Positions 6,492 through 14,051 of a stretch of DNA of 64,000 nucleotides are shown here, piece after piece; the first letter of the stretch is position 1; the number at the start of each line of letters is the position of its first letter. The stretch comes from CAZPNX01 sp964588285 (GTDB lineage: Bacteria > Edwardsbacteria > AC1 > EtOH8). The notes below the pieces were generated by a model, which was given only the letters and a program-made list of their open reading frames with translations, had not been told where the DNA came from and did no database searches. A program made the translations under genes and the position numbers. The stretch covers positions 62,001-126,000 of the forward strand of contig CAZPNX010000001.1 of NCBI GenBank assembly GCA_964588285.1. Reading direction: 5' to 3'.

Positions 6492-8712
6492 CGAGCCGGC
6501 GGCCGACGAAAAAACCGCAATCAGCTTCGGGCTCAGTCCTGATGAATACCGCAGGATCTTGGAGATTATGGGCCGCCCGCCCAGCTACACCGAGCTGGGC
6601 ATCTTCTCGGTGCTGTGGTCCGAGCACTGCTCCTATAAGAATTCCAAGCCCCTGTTGAAACTTTTCCCCACCCAGGCTCCCCAGGTGCTGCAGGGTCCGG
6701 GCGAGAATGCCGGCATTCTGGACATTGGCGACGGACTGGCGGTGGCCATGAAGGTGGAGAGCCATAACCATCCTTCGGCTATCGAGCCCTATCAGGGGGC
6801 GGCCACCGGCATCGGCGGCATCCTGCGGGATATCTTCACCATGGGAGCCCGGCCCATCGCCCTTTGTGACCCGTTATACTTCGGCGAGCTGTCGGATCCC
6901 CACGTCCGACACCTGTTTTCCGGGGTGGTCTCCGGCATAGCCGACTATGGCAACTGCGTGGGCATCCCCACCGTCGGGGGCCAGATATACTTTGATGCCT
7001 CCTATACCACCAACCCCTTGGTCAATGTCCTGGCATTGGGTCTGGTGGAGCATGACAAAATAGTCAAAGGGGTGGCTGCCGGCCTGGGTAACGCCATTCT
7101 GGCGGTTGGGGCCACCACCGGACGGGACGGAATCCATGGGGCCACCTTCGCCTCAGAGGAGCTTTCCGACCAGTCCAAGGCCAAGAGGCCCTCGGTGCAG
7201 ATTGGCGATCCCTTTACCAAGAAACTGTTGTTGGAAGCCACACTGGAGCTGATAGAATCAGGCCTGGCAGTGGGCATCCAGGACATGGGAGCCGCCGGAC
7301 TTACCAGTTCGTCCATCGAAATGGCCTCGCGGGGAAAATCCGGGATCGAACTGGATGTTTCCCAGGTTCCCCTGAGGGAGCAGGGGATGACGCCTTACGA
7401 GATCATGCTGTCCGAATCCCAGGAGCGGATGGTGGTGGTGGCGCCTCCGGAGAACGTCTCGGCCATAAAGGCGATTTTCGACAAATGGGAGCTTCACTGC
7501 CAGGTAATCGGCCGGGTGACCGATGACGGAAGGGTGCGCGTCAAATGGGGAGAGGAGGTTTATGCCGATATCCCGATCAAGGACTTGGTGGATGAAGCTC
7601 CGGTGTATCAAAGGAATTGGATGGAACCTGCTTATTTAAGAGAGTTGAACGATTTTGACCAGAATTCGGTAGCTGAACCAAAGGATTATAATAATGCACT
7701 TATAACTTTATTGGCAACGCCTTCCATCGCCAGCAAACGTTGGGCTTATCAACAATATGACCATCAGGTTAGGACCAATACTGTTGTCCTGCCCGGTTCT
7801 GATGCCGCCGTACTTCGGATCAGAAATACCAACAAGGCCATCGCTCTGAGCACCGACGGCAACGGACGCTATGTCTATCTGAATCCGTTTAACGGCGGAG
7901 CTATTGCCGTGGCCGAAGCCGCCCGGAACCTGGCCTGTTCCGGAGCCAAGCCGCTGGGGTTGACCAACTGCCTGAACTTCGGCAACCCCTATAAGCCCGA
8001 AGTTTTCTATCAAATGAAGCGGGCGGTCGAGGGCATGGCCAAGGCCTGCCGGGTGCTTGAGTCTCCGGTGATCTCTGGCAACGTCAGCCTCTACAACGAG
8101 AGCCAGACCCACAGCGTCTATCCCACCCCCCTGGTTGGCATGGTGGGGATCATCGAAAAACTGGAATATATCAGCACCCAGTGGTTCAAGGATCAGGGAG
8201 ATGCCGTATTCCTAGCCGGAGATCTGCAGCGCCGGCCCGATATCGGCGGCTCCGAGTATCTTAAGACGATTCACGGCAGGGTAGCCGGCAGGTGTCCGGA
8301 AATCGACTTGGAGAGGGAGAAGGCACTGCATCTCTTTTTGCTTGAGGCCATCAGCCGGCGCCTGATAAAGTCGGCCCATGACTGCTCCGAGGGCGGATTG
8401 GCCTGCTGCCTGGCCGAATGCTGCATCTCTGGACCCGAGGGTCAGCTAACAGGCGCTCAATTGGATCTCGACCGGCTGCCGGGACGGCCGGATATGATGC
8501 TTTTCTGTGAAAACCAGACACGGGTGGTCATAAGCGCCAAGCCGGAGTCCGAAGCCGAATTATCGGAAATAGCCGCGGAGCGGGGGATCGATTTGATGCG
8601 GCTGGGAACGGTCGGCGGCGATCTGTTAGTCATCGAGGGTTTGGTGGAGTACCCTGTAGATAAACTGAGCGAGGCCTGGGAAGGAGCCATACCAAAAATG
8701 ATGGATTCCTGA
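6484..8712 (+). CDS. purL: Phosphoribosylformylglycinamidine synthase subunit PurL
   Basis: PurL is the synthetase subunit that uses ATP and PurQ-derived ammonia to convert FGAR to FGAM. At 742 residues it is the small, three-component type. Visible motifs include VLWSEHCSYKNSK, MKVESHNHPSAIEPYQGAATG, the PTVGGQ segment, SIASKRWAYQQYDHQV and the second-half DCSEGGL. The ATG overlaps the preceding HD-GYP stop by eight bases. Between about residues 375 and 415, at the junction of the two halves, the DNA becomes markedly AT-rich with codons unusual for this genome (about 7600-7720). A terminator-like hairpin follows, so purL probably ends the operon. Confidence 0.97.
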   Translation: MINEPAADEKTAISFGLSPDEYRRILEIMGRPPSYTELGIFSVLWSEHCSYKNSKPLLKLFPTQAPQVLQGPGENAGILDIGDGLAVAMKVESHNHPSAIEPYQGAATGIGGILRDIFTMGARPIALCDPLYFGELSDPHVRHLFSGVVSGIADYGNCVGIPTVGGQIYFDASYTTNPLVNVLALGLVEHDKIVKGVAAGLGNAILAVGATTGRDGIHGATFASEELSDQSKAKRPSVQIGDPFTKKLLLEATLELIESGLAVGIQDMGAAGLTSSSIEMASRGKSGIELDVSQVPLREQGMTPYEIMLSESQERMVVVAPPENVSAIKAIFDKWELHCQVIGRVTDDGRVRVKWGEEVYADIPIKDLVDEAPVYQRNWMEPAYLRELNDFDQNSVAEPKDYNNALITLLATPSIASKRWAYQQYDHQVRTNTVVLPGSDAAVLRIRNTNKAIALSTDGNGRYVYLNPFNGGAIAVAEAARNLACSGAKPLGLTNCLNFGNPYKPEVFYQMKRAVEGMAKACRVLESPVISGNVSLYNESQTHSVYPTPLVGMVGIIEKLEYISTQWFKDQGDAVFLAGDLQRRPDIGGSEYLKTIHGRVAGRCPEIDLEREKALHLFLLEAISRRLIKSAHDCSEGGLACCLAECCISGPEGQLTGAQLDLDRLPGRPDMMLFCENQTRVVISAKPESEAELSEIAAERGIDLMRLGTVGGDLLVIEGLVEYPVDKLSEAWEGAIPKMMDS

Positions 8713-8726
8713 GCTTCGGAAACAAT

Positions 8727-8756
8727 GAAACCCGGCCAAGCCAAGCGCCGGGTTTC
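8727..8756. terminator. Hairpin terminator after purL
   Basis: GAAACCCGGC (8727-8736) pairs perfectly with GCCGGGTTTC (8747-8756) around a ten-base loop, between the convergent purL and methyltransferase genes. It could serve both strands; the T-tract is poor. Confidence 0.7.
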
Positions 8757-8772
8757 GTCATTAAGTCGGCCA

Positions 8773-9642
8773 TCATTCAGTCCGGGAAGGCGGTTCATTT
8801 CTAAAACGCGCATAAATCCCGCAAGGCAGTATTCTTTCTTGGGAAGTCTGCCTAAGTCCCAGACCGCCGCATTCGATGCGGCCGTCGGAAGAAAGCGCCG
8901 AGGCCCAGGCTCCCAGCTTTTCGGCCGAAAACCCGGCATGGTAGGAGTTGATAAGGAAAAAATTTGGCTTATCGTAAAGAAGCTTCCGGCAGATCTCCAG
9001 CAGCTTGGGCACGTCCCGGTCGAACTTAAAGATTTTTCCCCCCGGCCCCCGGCCGAAGGCCGGCGGGTCCATAATTATCCCCTGGTATCTGGCTCCGCGT
9101 CTGAACTCACGGGCGGCGAATTTTAGACAGTCCTCGACTATCCAGCGTACCGGCTTGTCCGCCAGCCCCGAGAGAATCTGGTTCTCCCGGGCCCAGGCCA
9201 CGGCCGGCCTGGAGGAATCGACATGGCAGACTTTGGCTCCGGCCCAAGCGCAGGCCAAGGTGGCGCCTCCGGTATAGGCGAAAAGGTTAAGAACCTTGAT
9301 GTCGGGTCCCAGCCTCAGGACCGTCTCCGTCAGCCATTGCCAGTTGGCCTGTTGCTCCGGGAAGATTCCGGTGTGCTTGTAGGGGGCCAGCTTCAATATG
9401 AGCTTTAAACCTTTCCATCGGAAAATCCACGGCTCCGGCGGATCCTTTTTGACCAGCCATTCTCCGGCCTTCCGGCAGATGGAGTCGGCTCCGTCCCAGG
9501 CGGACCGGGGAAGGGAGCAGGGCCAGTCGGCCTGCGGCTCGGGCCGGTCCACCGTGTATCCGGAAAAGCGCTCCAGTTTGCGACCCAGTCCCGAGTCCAA
9601 AAGCAGGTAGTCCGAATTCTCTTCGGGCATGATGTTCTTCAT
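8773..9642 (-). CDS. Class I SAM-dependent methyltransferase (RlmI/RsmC-like)
   Basis: The protein of about 289 residues has a glycine-rich SAM-binding motif (VLNLFAYTGGATLACAWAG), an acidic VDSSRPAV strand, the ED motif (VEDCLKF) and the catalytic-type MDPPAFGRG motif. These are typical of 23S rRNA m5C1962-like methyltransferases and related nucleic-acid enzymes. The N-terminal part lacks an obvious PUA domain, so the exact substrate is open. The ATG at 9642 (MKNIMPEE) lies seven bases after a consensus -10 box, which predicts a leaderless mRNA; ATG 9630 is the alternative. It diverges from yicC. Confidence 0.85.
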   Translation of the reverse strand: MKNIMPEENSDYLLLDSGLGRKLERFSGYTVDRPEPQADWPCSLPRSAWDGADSICRKAGEWLVKKDPPEPWIFRWKGLKLILKLAPYKHTGIFPEQQANWQWLTETVLRLGPDIKVLNLFAYTGGATLACAWAGAKVCHVDSSRPAVAWARENQILSGLADKPVRWIVEDCLKFAAREFRRGARYQGIIMDPPAFGRGPGGKIFKFDRDVPKLLEICRKLLYDKPNFFLINSYHAGFSAEKLGAWASALSSDGRIECGGLGLRQTSQERILPCGIYARFRNEPPSRTE

Positions 9643-9649
9643 CCTGGTT

Positions 9650-9678
9650 ATGATACAACACGGCGCCGCCGAAGTCAA
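9650..9678 (-). promoter_or_regulatory. Sigma70-type promoter for the methyltransferase gene
   Basis: On the minus strand TTGACT (9678-9673) is separated by 17 bases from TATCAT (9655-9650). Only seven bases separate the -10 box from the ATG at 9642, so transcription should start at or next to the start codon. Confidence 0.75.
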
Positions 9679-9692
9679 TTTCGAATTGACTT
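9672..9692. promoter_or_regulatory. Perfect palindrome joining two divergent -35 boxes
   Basis: AAGTCAATT (9672-9680) and AATTGACTT (9684-9692) are exact reverse complements around TCG. Each arm contains the TTGACT -35 box of one of two divergent promoters. It could be simple promoter symmetry or an operator at which one protein controls both genes. Confidence 0.7.
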
Positions 9693-9713
9693 TGTCCCAT
9701 ATTCTGCTATAAT
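9686..9713 (+). promoter_or_regulatory. Sigma70-type promoter for yicC
   Basis: TTGACT (9686-9691), a 16-base spacer and a perfect TATAAT (9708-9713) precede the yicC ATG (9721) by only seven bases. No ribosome-binding site is present, so the mRNA is predicted to be leaderless. Confidence 0.8.
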
Positions 9714-9720
9714 TGTCGCC

Positions 9721-10605
9721 ATGATCAAAAGCATGACCGGTTATGGACGGGGCGAATCTTCCGAAGAAGGGCGCTTGGTATCCGTCGAAATTCGCTCGGT
9801 CAACGGGCGTTATGCCGAATACTCTGTCAGACTGCCGCGGACCCTGGCCTCACTGGAGCCCAGACTGAGGCGGCTATTGCAGCAGAGGATCGGAAGAGGG
9901 ACGATCACCCTTTCGGTATCGCTGAGCCAGGAGGACAAGGCCGGCCTGCCCAGGGTGGATATGGAGGCCGCCCGGCACTATCGCGACCTCCTCAAGGGGC
10001 TTAAAAAGGAGCTAAAGCTCGCCGGCAAGGTGGATGTCCGAACCTTGGTCGGTTTTTCCGAGATCTTGGCCGCCCCCGAGCATCGGATGGATGAAACGCG
10101 GGCCTGGCAGATGATACACGGCCCATTGGAGCAGGCGCTTTCGGCCCTGGCCAAGATGCGCGCCAGGGAGGGGGAGAGGCTCCAGGCCGAGTTGGCCAAG
10201 AGATTGGCCAAGATCGAAAAGGGGCTATCGCTAATTGAAAAGTTGGCGCCGAAACGGGCCATCGAGGCCAGAAGATCGTTGCAGGAAAGGATCGGCCGGG
10301 CGTTGTCGGCAGCGTCCCGGGACACGGAGCTGGCCCGGCGGTTGGCCCAGGAGATAGCTTTGATGGCCGATCGGCTGGACGTTACCGAGGAATGCGTCCG
10401 TCTTAAAAGCCATCTCCAAGCTTTTCGCTCCGCCCTTAAACTTTCCAAGCCGGTGGGCAAACGGCTTGACTTTCTGTTGCAGGAGATGAACCGGGAGGCC
10501 AATACTATCAGCTCCAAAGCCAATCATTCCGGCATCGCCCAGGCGGCGGTGGGGCTCAAGGACGAGATCGAAAAAATCAGGGAACAGGTGCAGAACATCG
10601 AATAG
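9721..10605 (+). CDS. yicC: YicC/YloC-family endoribonuclease
   Basis: The family is a conserved hexameric endoribonuclease of bacteria, usually encoded just before gmk and rpoZ. The 294-residue protein starts with the diagnostic MIKSMTGYGRGE and SVNGRYAEYSVRLPR. It ends with the conserved GKRLDFLLQEMNREANTISSKA and IKDEIEKIREQVQNIE-like tail (here LKDEIEKIREQVQNIE). Length and both halves are complete. The ATG is unambiguous and sits directly downstream of a strong promoter without a leader. The expected neighbours gmk and rpoZ are present but displaced by about 2.5 kb, because two envelope genes lie in between. Confidence 0.95.
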   Translation: MIKSMTGYGRGESSEEGRLVSVEIRSVNGRYAEYSVRLPRTLASLEPRLRRLLQQRIGRGTITLSVSLSQEDKAGLPRVDMEAARHYRDLLKGLKKELKLAGKVDVRTLVGFSEILAAPEHRMDETRAWQMIHGPLEQALSALAKMRAREGERLQAELAKRLAKIEKGLSLIEKLAPKRAIEARRSLQERIGRALSAASRDTELARRLAQEIALMADRLDVTEECVRLKSHLQAFRSALKLSKPVGKRLDFLLQEMNREANTISSKANHSGIAQAAVGLKDEIEKIREQVQNIE

Positions 10606-10703
10606 GGCGAAGTACGGGGAACAAATAACGTCGGACCGGCACAACGTATCCTACGCCGTCGAACTTATCCAACCGAAAAGTGAAGTTTAACAGGAGAACC
10701 AAA

Positions 10704-12218
10704 ATGCGGATCATGGCAATCATCCTTGCCGCAGCCCTGACGGCGGCACCGGTTCTGGGCCAGGCTGCGGTCAGCACCAAGCTGGAGGCCACCCTCAGCA
10801 TGTCCTCGCCGGATCTAAACCTTTATTTCTTGGATCCGGGATTTCTGGATCTCAATCAAAGCCACGGCAGCGTCGGCATGATGAACAACCCGGCCGGTCT
10901 GGGCCGCACCAAGATACTGGATCTGTTCCTGGCCGGCAGTCTGTCCAAGAGCTATCAGACCGACATGGAGCTCAAGCTGACCAAGGCCACCGAGGTCACC
11001 GGCGAGATCGTTTTGCCGGCCTCCCTGAGCCTCAAGGATCTGGGAGGACTGGATTATGCCGGGGTGGCCGGCAAAGCCGGCCCCTTCGGCATAGGCGTCT
11101 GCCTGACCCGCGACTTCGGCTTCGAGGCCGGCATCGATCAGGGCGAGGTGGCCGTCACCCAGAGCTTCCAATACAGCTATCCCTATGTCATTCCGCAGGG
11201 GACCATGCTGGGAGGGGTGCCGCTTCCCGACAGCGTCCCCATCACCTGGACGGTCTCCGGCACCGGCACCATCAGGATGAACAGCGCCGGAACCGCCAAT
11301 TTCATGAACCGCCCGATTTTCCTGGGTTTGGGCACTAAGACCGGGCCATTCCTCTGGGGGATAGGCGTCAAACAGACCAGGATCGAGGCGGTGGCCCAGA
11401 TGAACATCAACTTCACCGAGCAGATCGACAGCCTGCGCGGCACCATCACCGGAACCTCGAACAACATCCGCCTGGACAGCATCAGGGTCACCACCCCGTT
11501 CGATGACTCCATTTTCTATGACCGCTTCACCAGCCAGCTTTCGGGAAACAAGTACAGCATAGTGTTGGGGGCCAACATGGAAATCCCCATATTGAAGTTG
11601 GCCATGTCTCTGGAACAGAGTCTGCCCTATAAGCTGGAGGGATCCTATTACAACCGGGCCGGCCTGCCCTACGGCCAGCCGCAGCTTTTGGGAGTCGATC
11701 TGTCGGCCATGGCCTTCAACCCGGCCGATACCTCCATCCACGGTTCGGCCCTATTGAATGTAGGCGGGGTGGAGTACAACCGCAAATCAGCCTCGGATAC
11801 CGGACAGATAGAGATGCCGGGAGTGACCAGCCTGCGGGCTTCGCTGGGGCTCAAGTTCTGGGGTTTTAGGTTGGGAATCAACGGCGGCATGGACATGCTG
11901 GATAAGAAATGGCCAAACCTGGGGACGGCCTATGCCTCGGCCGGCACCTCGCTCAACATCAAGGTGGTCAACCTCAGGCTGGGGCTGGCCGGGCGCTGGC
12001 CCTACCTGGCCCTGGAGGAGAACAAGCTTTACACAACCCCGCCCACCGTCCTTTTCGGCACCGGAGTGGGCATACCGCTGCCGTTCGGCGAGATCATGGG
12101 CTCGGCCCGCATCAATCTGACCAACGGCCTTTTGAAAGTTTCCAGCACCGAGAATCTGAAATCCTTCAACCCGCTGGAAACGGTGGCTCTGGGGGCCGGC
12201 CTGCGGCTGTCGTTTTAA
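10704..12218 (+). CDS. Predicted outer-membrane beta-barrel protein, unknown function
   Basis: The start at ATG 10704 is supported by AGGAG seven bases upstream and gives a clean signal peptide (MRIMAIILAAALTAAPVLGQA); the in-frame GTG at 10680 is less likely. The mature protein of about 480 residues is glycine- and aromatic-rich with alternating hydrophobic strands. It ends in LGAGLRLSF, a C-terminal phenylalanine as in many barrels. An early MMNNPAGLGRTK segment resembles the 'NPAGL' motif of PorV/FadL-like barrels. I do not recognise a specific family. It lies between yicC and gmk with a secreted DNRLRE-type protein, so the pair may act together at the surface. Confidence 0.7.
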   Translation: MRIMAIILAAALTAAPVLGQAAVSTKLEATLSMSSPDLNLYFLDPGFLDLNQSHGSVGMMNNPAGLGRTKILDLFLAGSLSKSYQTDMELKLTKATEVTGEIVLPASLSLKDLGGLDYAGVAGKAGPFGIGVCLTRDFGFEAGIDQGEVAVTQSFQYSYPYVIPQGTMLGGVPLPDSVPITWTVSGTGTIRMNSAGTANFMNRPIFLGLGTKTGPFLWGIGVKQTRIEAVAQMNINFTEQIDSLRGTITGTSNNIRLDSIRVTTPFDDSIFYDRFTSQLSGNKYSIVLGANMEIPILKLAMSLEQSLPYKLEGSYYNRAGLPYGQPQLLGVDLSAMAFNPADTSIHGSALLNVGGVEYNRKSASDTGQIEMPGVTSLRASLGLKFWGFRLGINGGMDMLDKKWPNLGTAYASAGTSLNIKVVNLRLGLAGRWPYLALEENKLYTTPPTVLFGTGVGIPLPFGEIMGSARINLTNGLLKVSSTENLKSFNPLETVALGAGLRLSF

Positions 12219-12232
12219 TCCGGAGCCTATGT

Positions 12233-12267
12233 GTCATCCTCGTGCTGGTCAGGCTGAAAAGGATGAC
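12233..12267. repeat. Palindromic dispersed repeat, copy 2
   Basis: GTCATCCT (12233-12240) and AGGATGAC (12260-12267) enclose CAGGCTGAAA, as in the other copies (64, 56368, 60202). It lies between two co-directional envelope genes. Confidence 0.6.
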
Positions 12268-12293
12268 GCAGGCGCCTTAGAGGAGATATGTCG

Positions 12294-13055
12294 ATGACTC
12301 GGAGATCTATGGTCATAGCCGTGGCCCTGGCCGCATTTACGTTAAGCGCTTTCGCCCAGACGGCAAAACCGATACGGAAGGCCAAGGCCAATAAACCGAA
12401 GACCGTCAAGGTCGAGGAACAGCTCTCCGTCATACCGGCCAAGGCTGTCTGTCCTGTGACCAAGGACACTTGGATCTACGCTTTCCGTCCCGATTCCAAT
12501 TACGGAGGGGGCTACGGCTGGAAGGACCGCACCGATCCCACCAAGGATCTGACCGTGCCCAAGATGTTCTTGGGCTTTGGCGGCACCGACAAAAAGATGG
12601 TGCTGCTGGATTTCGATGTCTCCAGGCTGCCCAAGGGGGTTTCTCCCAAGCGGGCGGTGGTCAGATTATACAACGATTTCGCCGGCTCGGCGGCCGGAAC
12701 CCAAGTGGCAGCTAAGATGATACTCTCGGCTTGGGAGGAGAACAAGGTCACCTGGCGCACCGCACCAAAGCTGGACACGGCCGCAGCCTCGGTCCTCACC
12801 CTGCGCGGCGGCATCACCTACGGCCAGCCGGGGGTTTGGTACGAGTGGGACGTGTCCGGCATAATTTCTGCCTGGATGGTGTCGAAGAAGCCCTGCCACG
12901 GCATCGCCCTGGACCCGGTGGGCGACTATGGGGTGGATCGCGACTTCGTCTGCAAGGAGTATAAGGACAAGGCCCAGTTCGCGCCGATGTTGGAGGTGGA
13001 GTACGACACTTCTTCGGTCAGCACCCAGCCTGCCAAGGAGTCCAAAATCAAATAA
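12294..13055 (+). CDS. Secreted DNRLRE-domain-like protein
   Basis: ATG 12294 lies eight bases after AGGAG and gives the signal peptide MTRRSMVIAVALAAFTLSAFAQ; the ATG at 12288 is too close to the ribosome site. A lysine-rich linker (about 25-45) leads to a beta-sandwich domain. Its pattern DTWIYAFRPDSNYGGG, VLLDFDVSRLPKG, RLYN, WEENKVTWRTAP and YEWDVSGIISAW matches the DNRLRE / CBM96-like module, which is found in secreted surface and carbohydrate-associated proteins. No catalytic motif is visible. It follows the barrel gene and ends at a strong hairpin, so the two probably share a transcript. Confidence 0.75.
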   Translation: MTRRSMVIAVALAAFTLSAFAQTAKPIRKAKANKPKTVKVEEQLSVIPAKAVCPVTKDTWIYAFRPDSNYGGGYGWKDRTDPTKDLTVPKMFLGFGGTDKKMVLLDFDVSRLPKGVSPKRAVVRLYNDFAGSAAGTQVAAKMILSAWEENKVTWRTAPKLDTAAASVLTLRGGITYGQPGVWYEWDVSGIISAWMVSKKPCHGIALDPVGDYGVDRDFVCKEYKDKAQFAPMLEVEYDTSSVSTQPAKESKIK

Positions 13056-13069
13056 GGGATGCCGCCCGG

Positions 13070-13108
13070 TTACAGAAGGGGACGGAGGAGATTCGTCCCC
13101 TTCTGTAA
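13070..13108 (+). terminator. Strong hairpin terminator
   Basis: TTACAGAAGGGGACG (13070-13084) and CGTCCCCTTCTGTAA (13094-13108) form a perfect 15-bp stem with a nine-base loop between the DNRLRE gene and the gmk promoter. There is no clear T-tract, so it could also be an mRNA-stabilising or Rho-assisted end. Confidence 0.75.
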
Positions 13109-13131
13109 TGTCGAGCGCCGGCCGGGTTCGC

Positions 13132-13161
13132 TTGACAGTTCATTCTCTCATATGTTATATT
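13132..13161 (+). promoter_or_regulatory. Sigma70-type promoter for the gmk operon
   Basis: A perfect TTGACA (13132-13137) is followed after 18 bases by TATATT (13156-13161). The predicted start near 13168 leaves a leader of about 15 bases before the gmk ATG. Confidence 0.8.
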
Positions 13162-13182
13162 AAAAATCGAACGAAGAACGCC

Positions 13183-13797
13183 ATGATATCACCAACCCGC
13201 CGGGGATTTCCCATCATCCTGACCGCCCCCTCTGGGGCCGGTAAAACGACCCTTTCCCGGGCGGTCATCGGCCTTCACCCGGAGATCCACTATTCCATTT
13301 CGGTCACCTCGCGGCCGCCGCGCTCCAACGAGCAGGACGGGGTGGATTATCATTTCGTCTCCGTGGACGAGTTCGAAAGGATGCTGGAGGCCGGCGAGCT
13401 CATCGAGTGGGCCATGGTCCACGACAACTATTACGGCACGCCCCGAAAGCACATCCAGCAAAAGCTGGAGGCCGGCGTGGACGTCATCATGGACATCGAC
13501 ACCGTGGGCGCCCGGGCCATCAAAAAACTCTATCCCCAGGCGGCCAGCATCTTCGTTCTGCCCCCGTCATTGGAAGAGCTGGCCAAAAGGCTGGTGGGCC
13601 GGGCCACCGACAGCGAGGAGGTCATCAAGAAGCGGCTGAACCGGGCCAAACTGGAGATGGCCGAGATCGGCGATTTCGAATATTTCATCATCAACGACAG
13701 CTTCGAGGCGGCGGTACGACAGGTGGTTTCCATCATCGAGGCCGAGCGCTGCCGGCTGGCCCGCTATGACCAGCGCCAGGTGACCGACATCAGATAA
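13183..13797 (+). CDS. gmk: Guanylate kinase
   Basis: Gmk phosphorylates GMP to GDP, feeding GTP synthesis. ATG 13183 gives MISPTRRGFPIILTAPSGAG, with the P-loop SGAGKTTLS near residue 18 in the normal place. GMP-binding residues lie in SVTSRPPRSNEQDGVDYHFV, and the GELIEWAMVHDNYYGTP and VDVIMDIDTVGARAIK segments are intact. Its 204 residues match the family. Earlier in-frame codons are not needed, because the promoter lies at 13132-13161. It begins the conserved gmk-rpoZ-coaBC run. Confidence 0.97.
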   Translation: MISPTRRGFPIILTAPSGAGKTTLSRAVIGLHPEIHYSISVTSRPPRSNEQDGVDYHFVSVDEFERMLEAGELIEWAMVHDNYYGTPRKHIQQKLEAGVDVIMDIDTVGARAIKKLYPQAASIFVLPPSLEELAKRLVGRATDSEEVIKKRLNRAKLEMAEIGDFEYFIINDSFEAAVRQVVSIIEAERCRLARYDQRQVTDIR

Positions 13798-13856
13798 ATC
13801 CCAAATTCAAAATCACAGGGGGCAAAGCGTATGGATCCAAACCGTAGGAGGCCGTC

Positions 13857-14051
13857 ATGAACTTCATACCCATCGAACAGTTCAGCGACGGCATGGAGAA
13901 CAAGTACATGGCGGTGCTGGTGGCCGCCAGGGAGGCTCGCCGTCTCAACGAGATGAGACGTCTGGGCCGGGCCGACATCAACCTCAAGCCGATCCAGATT
14001 GCTTTGGAAAGGCTCCGCGACAAAAAAGTGGTCTTCAGGGATAATGACTGA
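13857..14051 (+). CDS. rpoZ: RNA polymerase omega subunit
   Basis: The 64-residue protein matches the omega/RPB6 fold: NKYMAVLVAAREARRLNE is the conserved second helix that clamps the beta-prime C terminus. A TAGGAGG ribosome site precedes ATG 13857. The position after gmk and before coaBC is the usual bacterial arrangement. Its stop lies within the first codons of coaBC (eight-base overlap). Omega supports polymerase assembly and in some bacteria forms part of a ppGpp site; no such residues can be confirmed here. Confidence 0.92.
   Translation: MNFIPIEQFSDGMENKYMAVLVAAREARRLNEMRRLGRADINLKPIQIALERLRDKKVVFRDND

Noticed and set aside
13070..13108. Riboswitch upstream of gmk
   Set aside because: It is a single perfect hairpin located before the promoter, so it belongs to the upstream transcript and is best read as a terminator.
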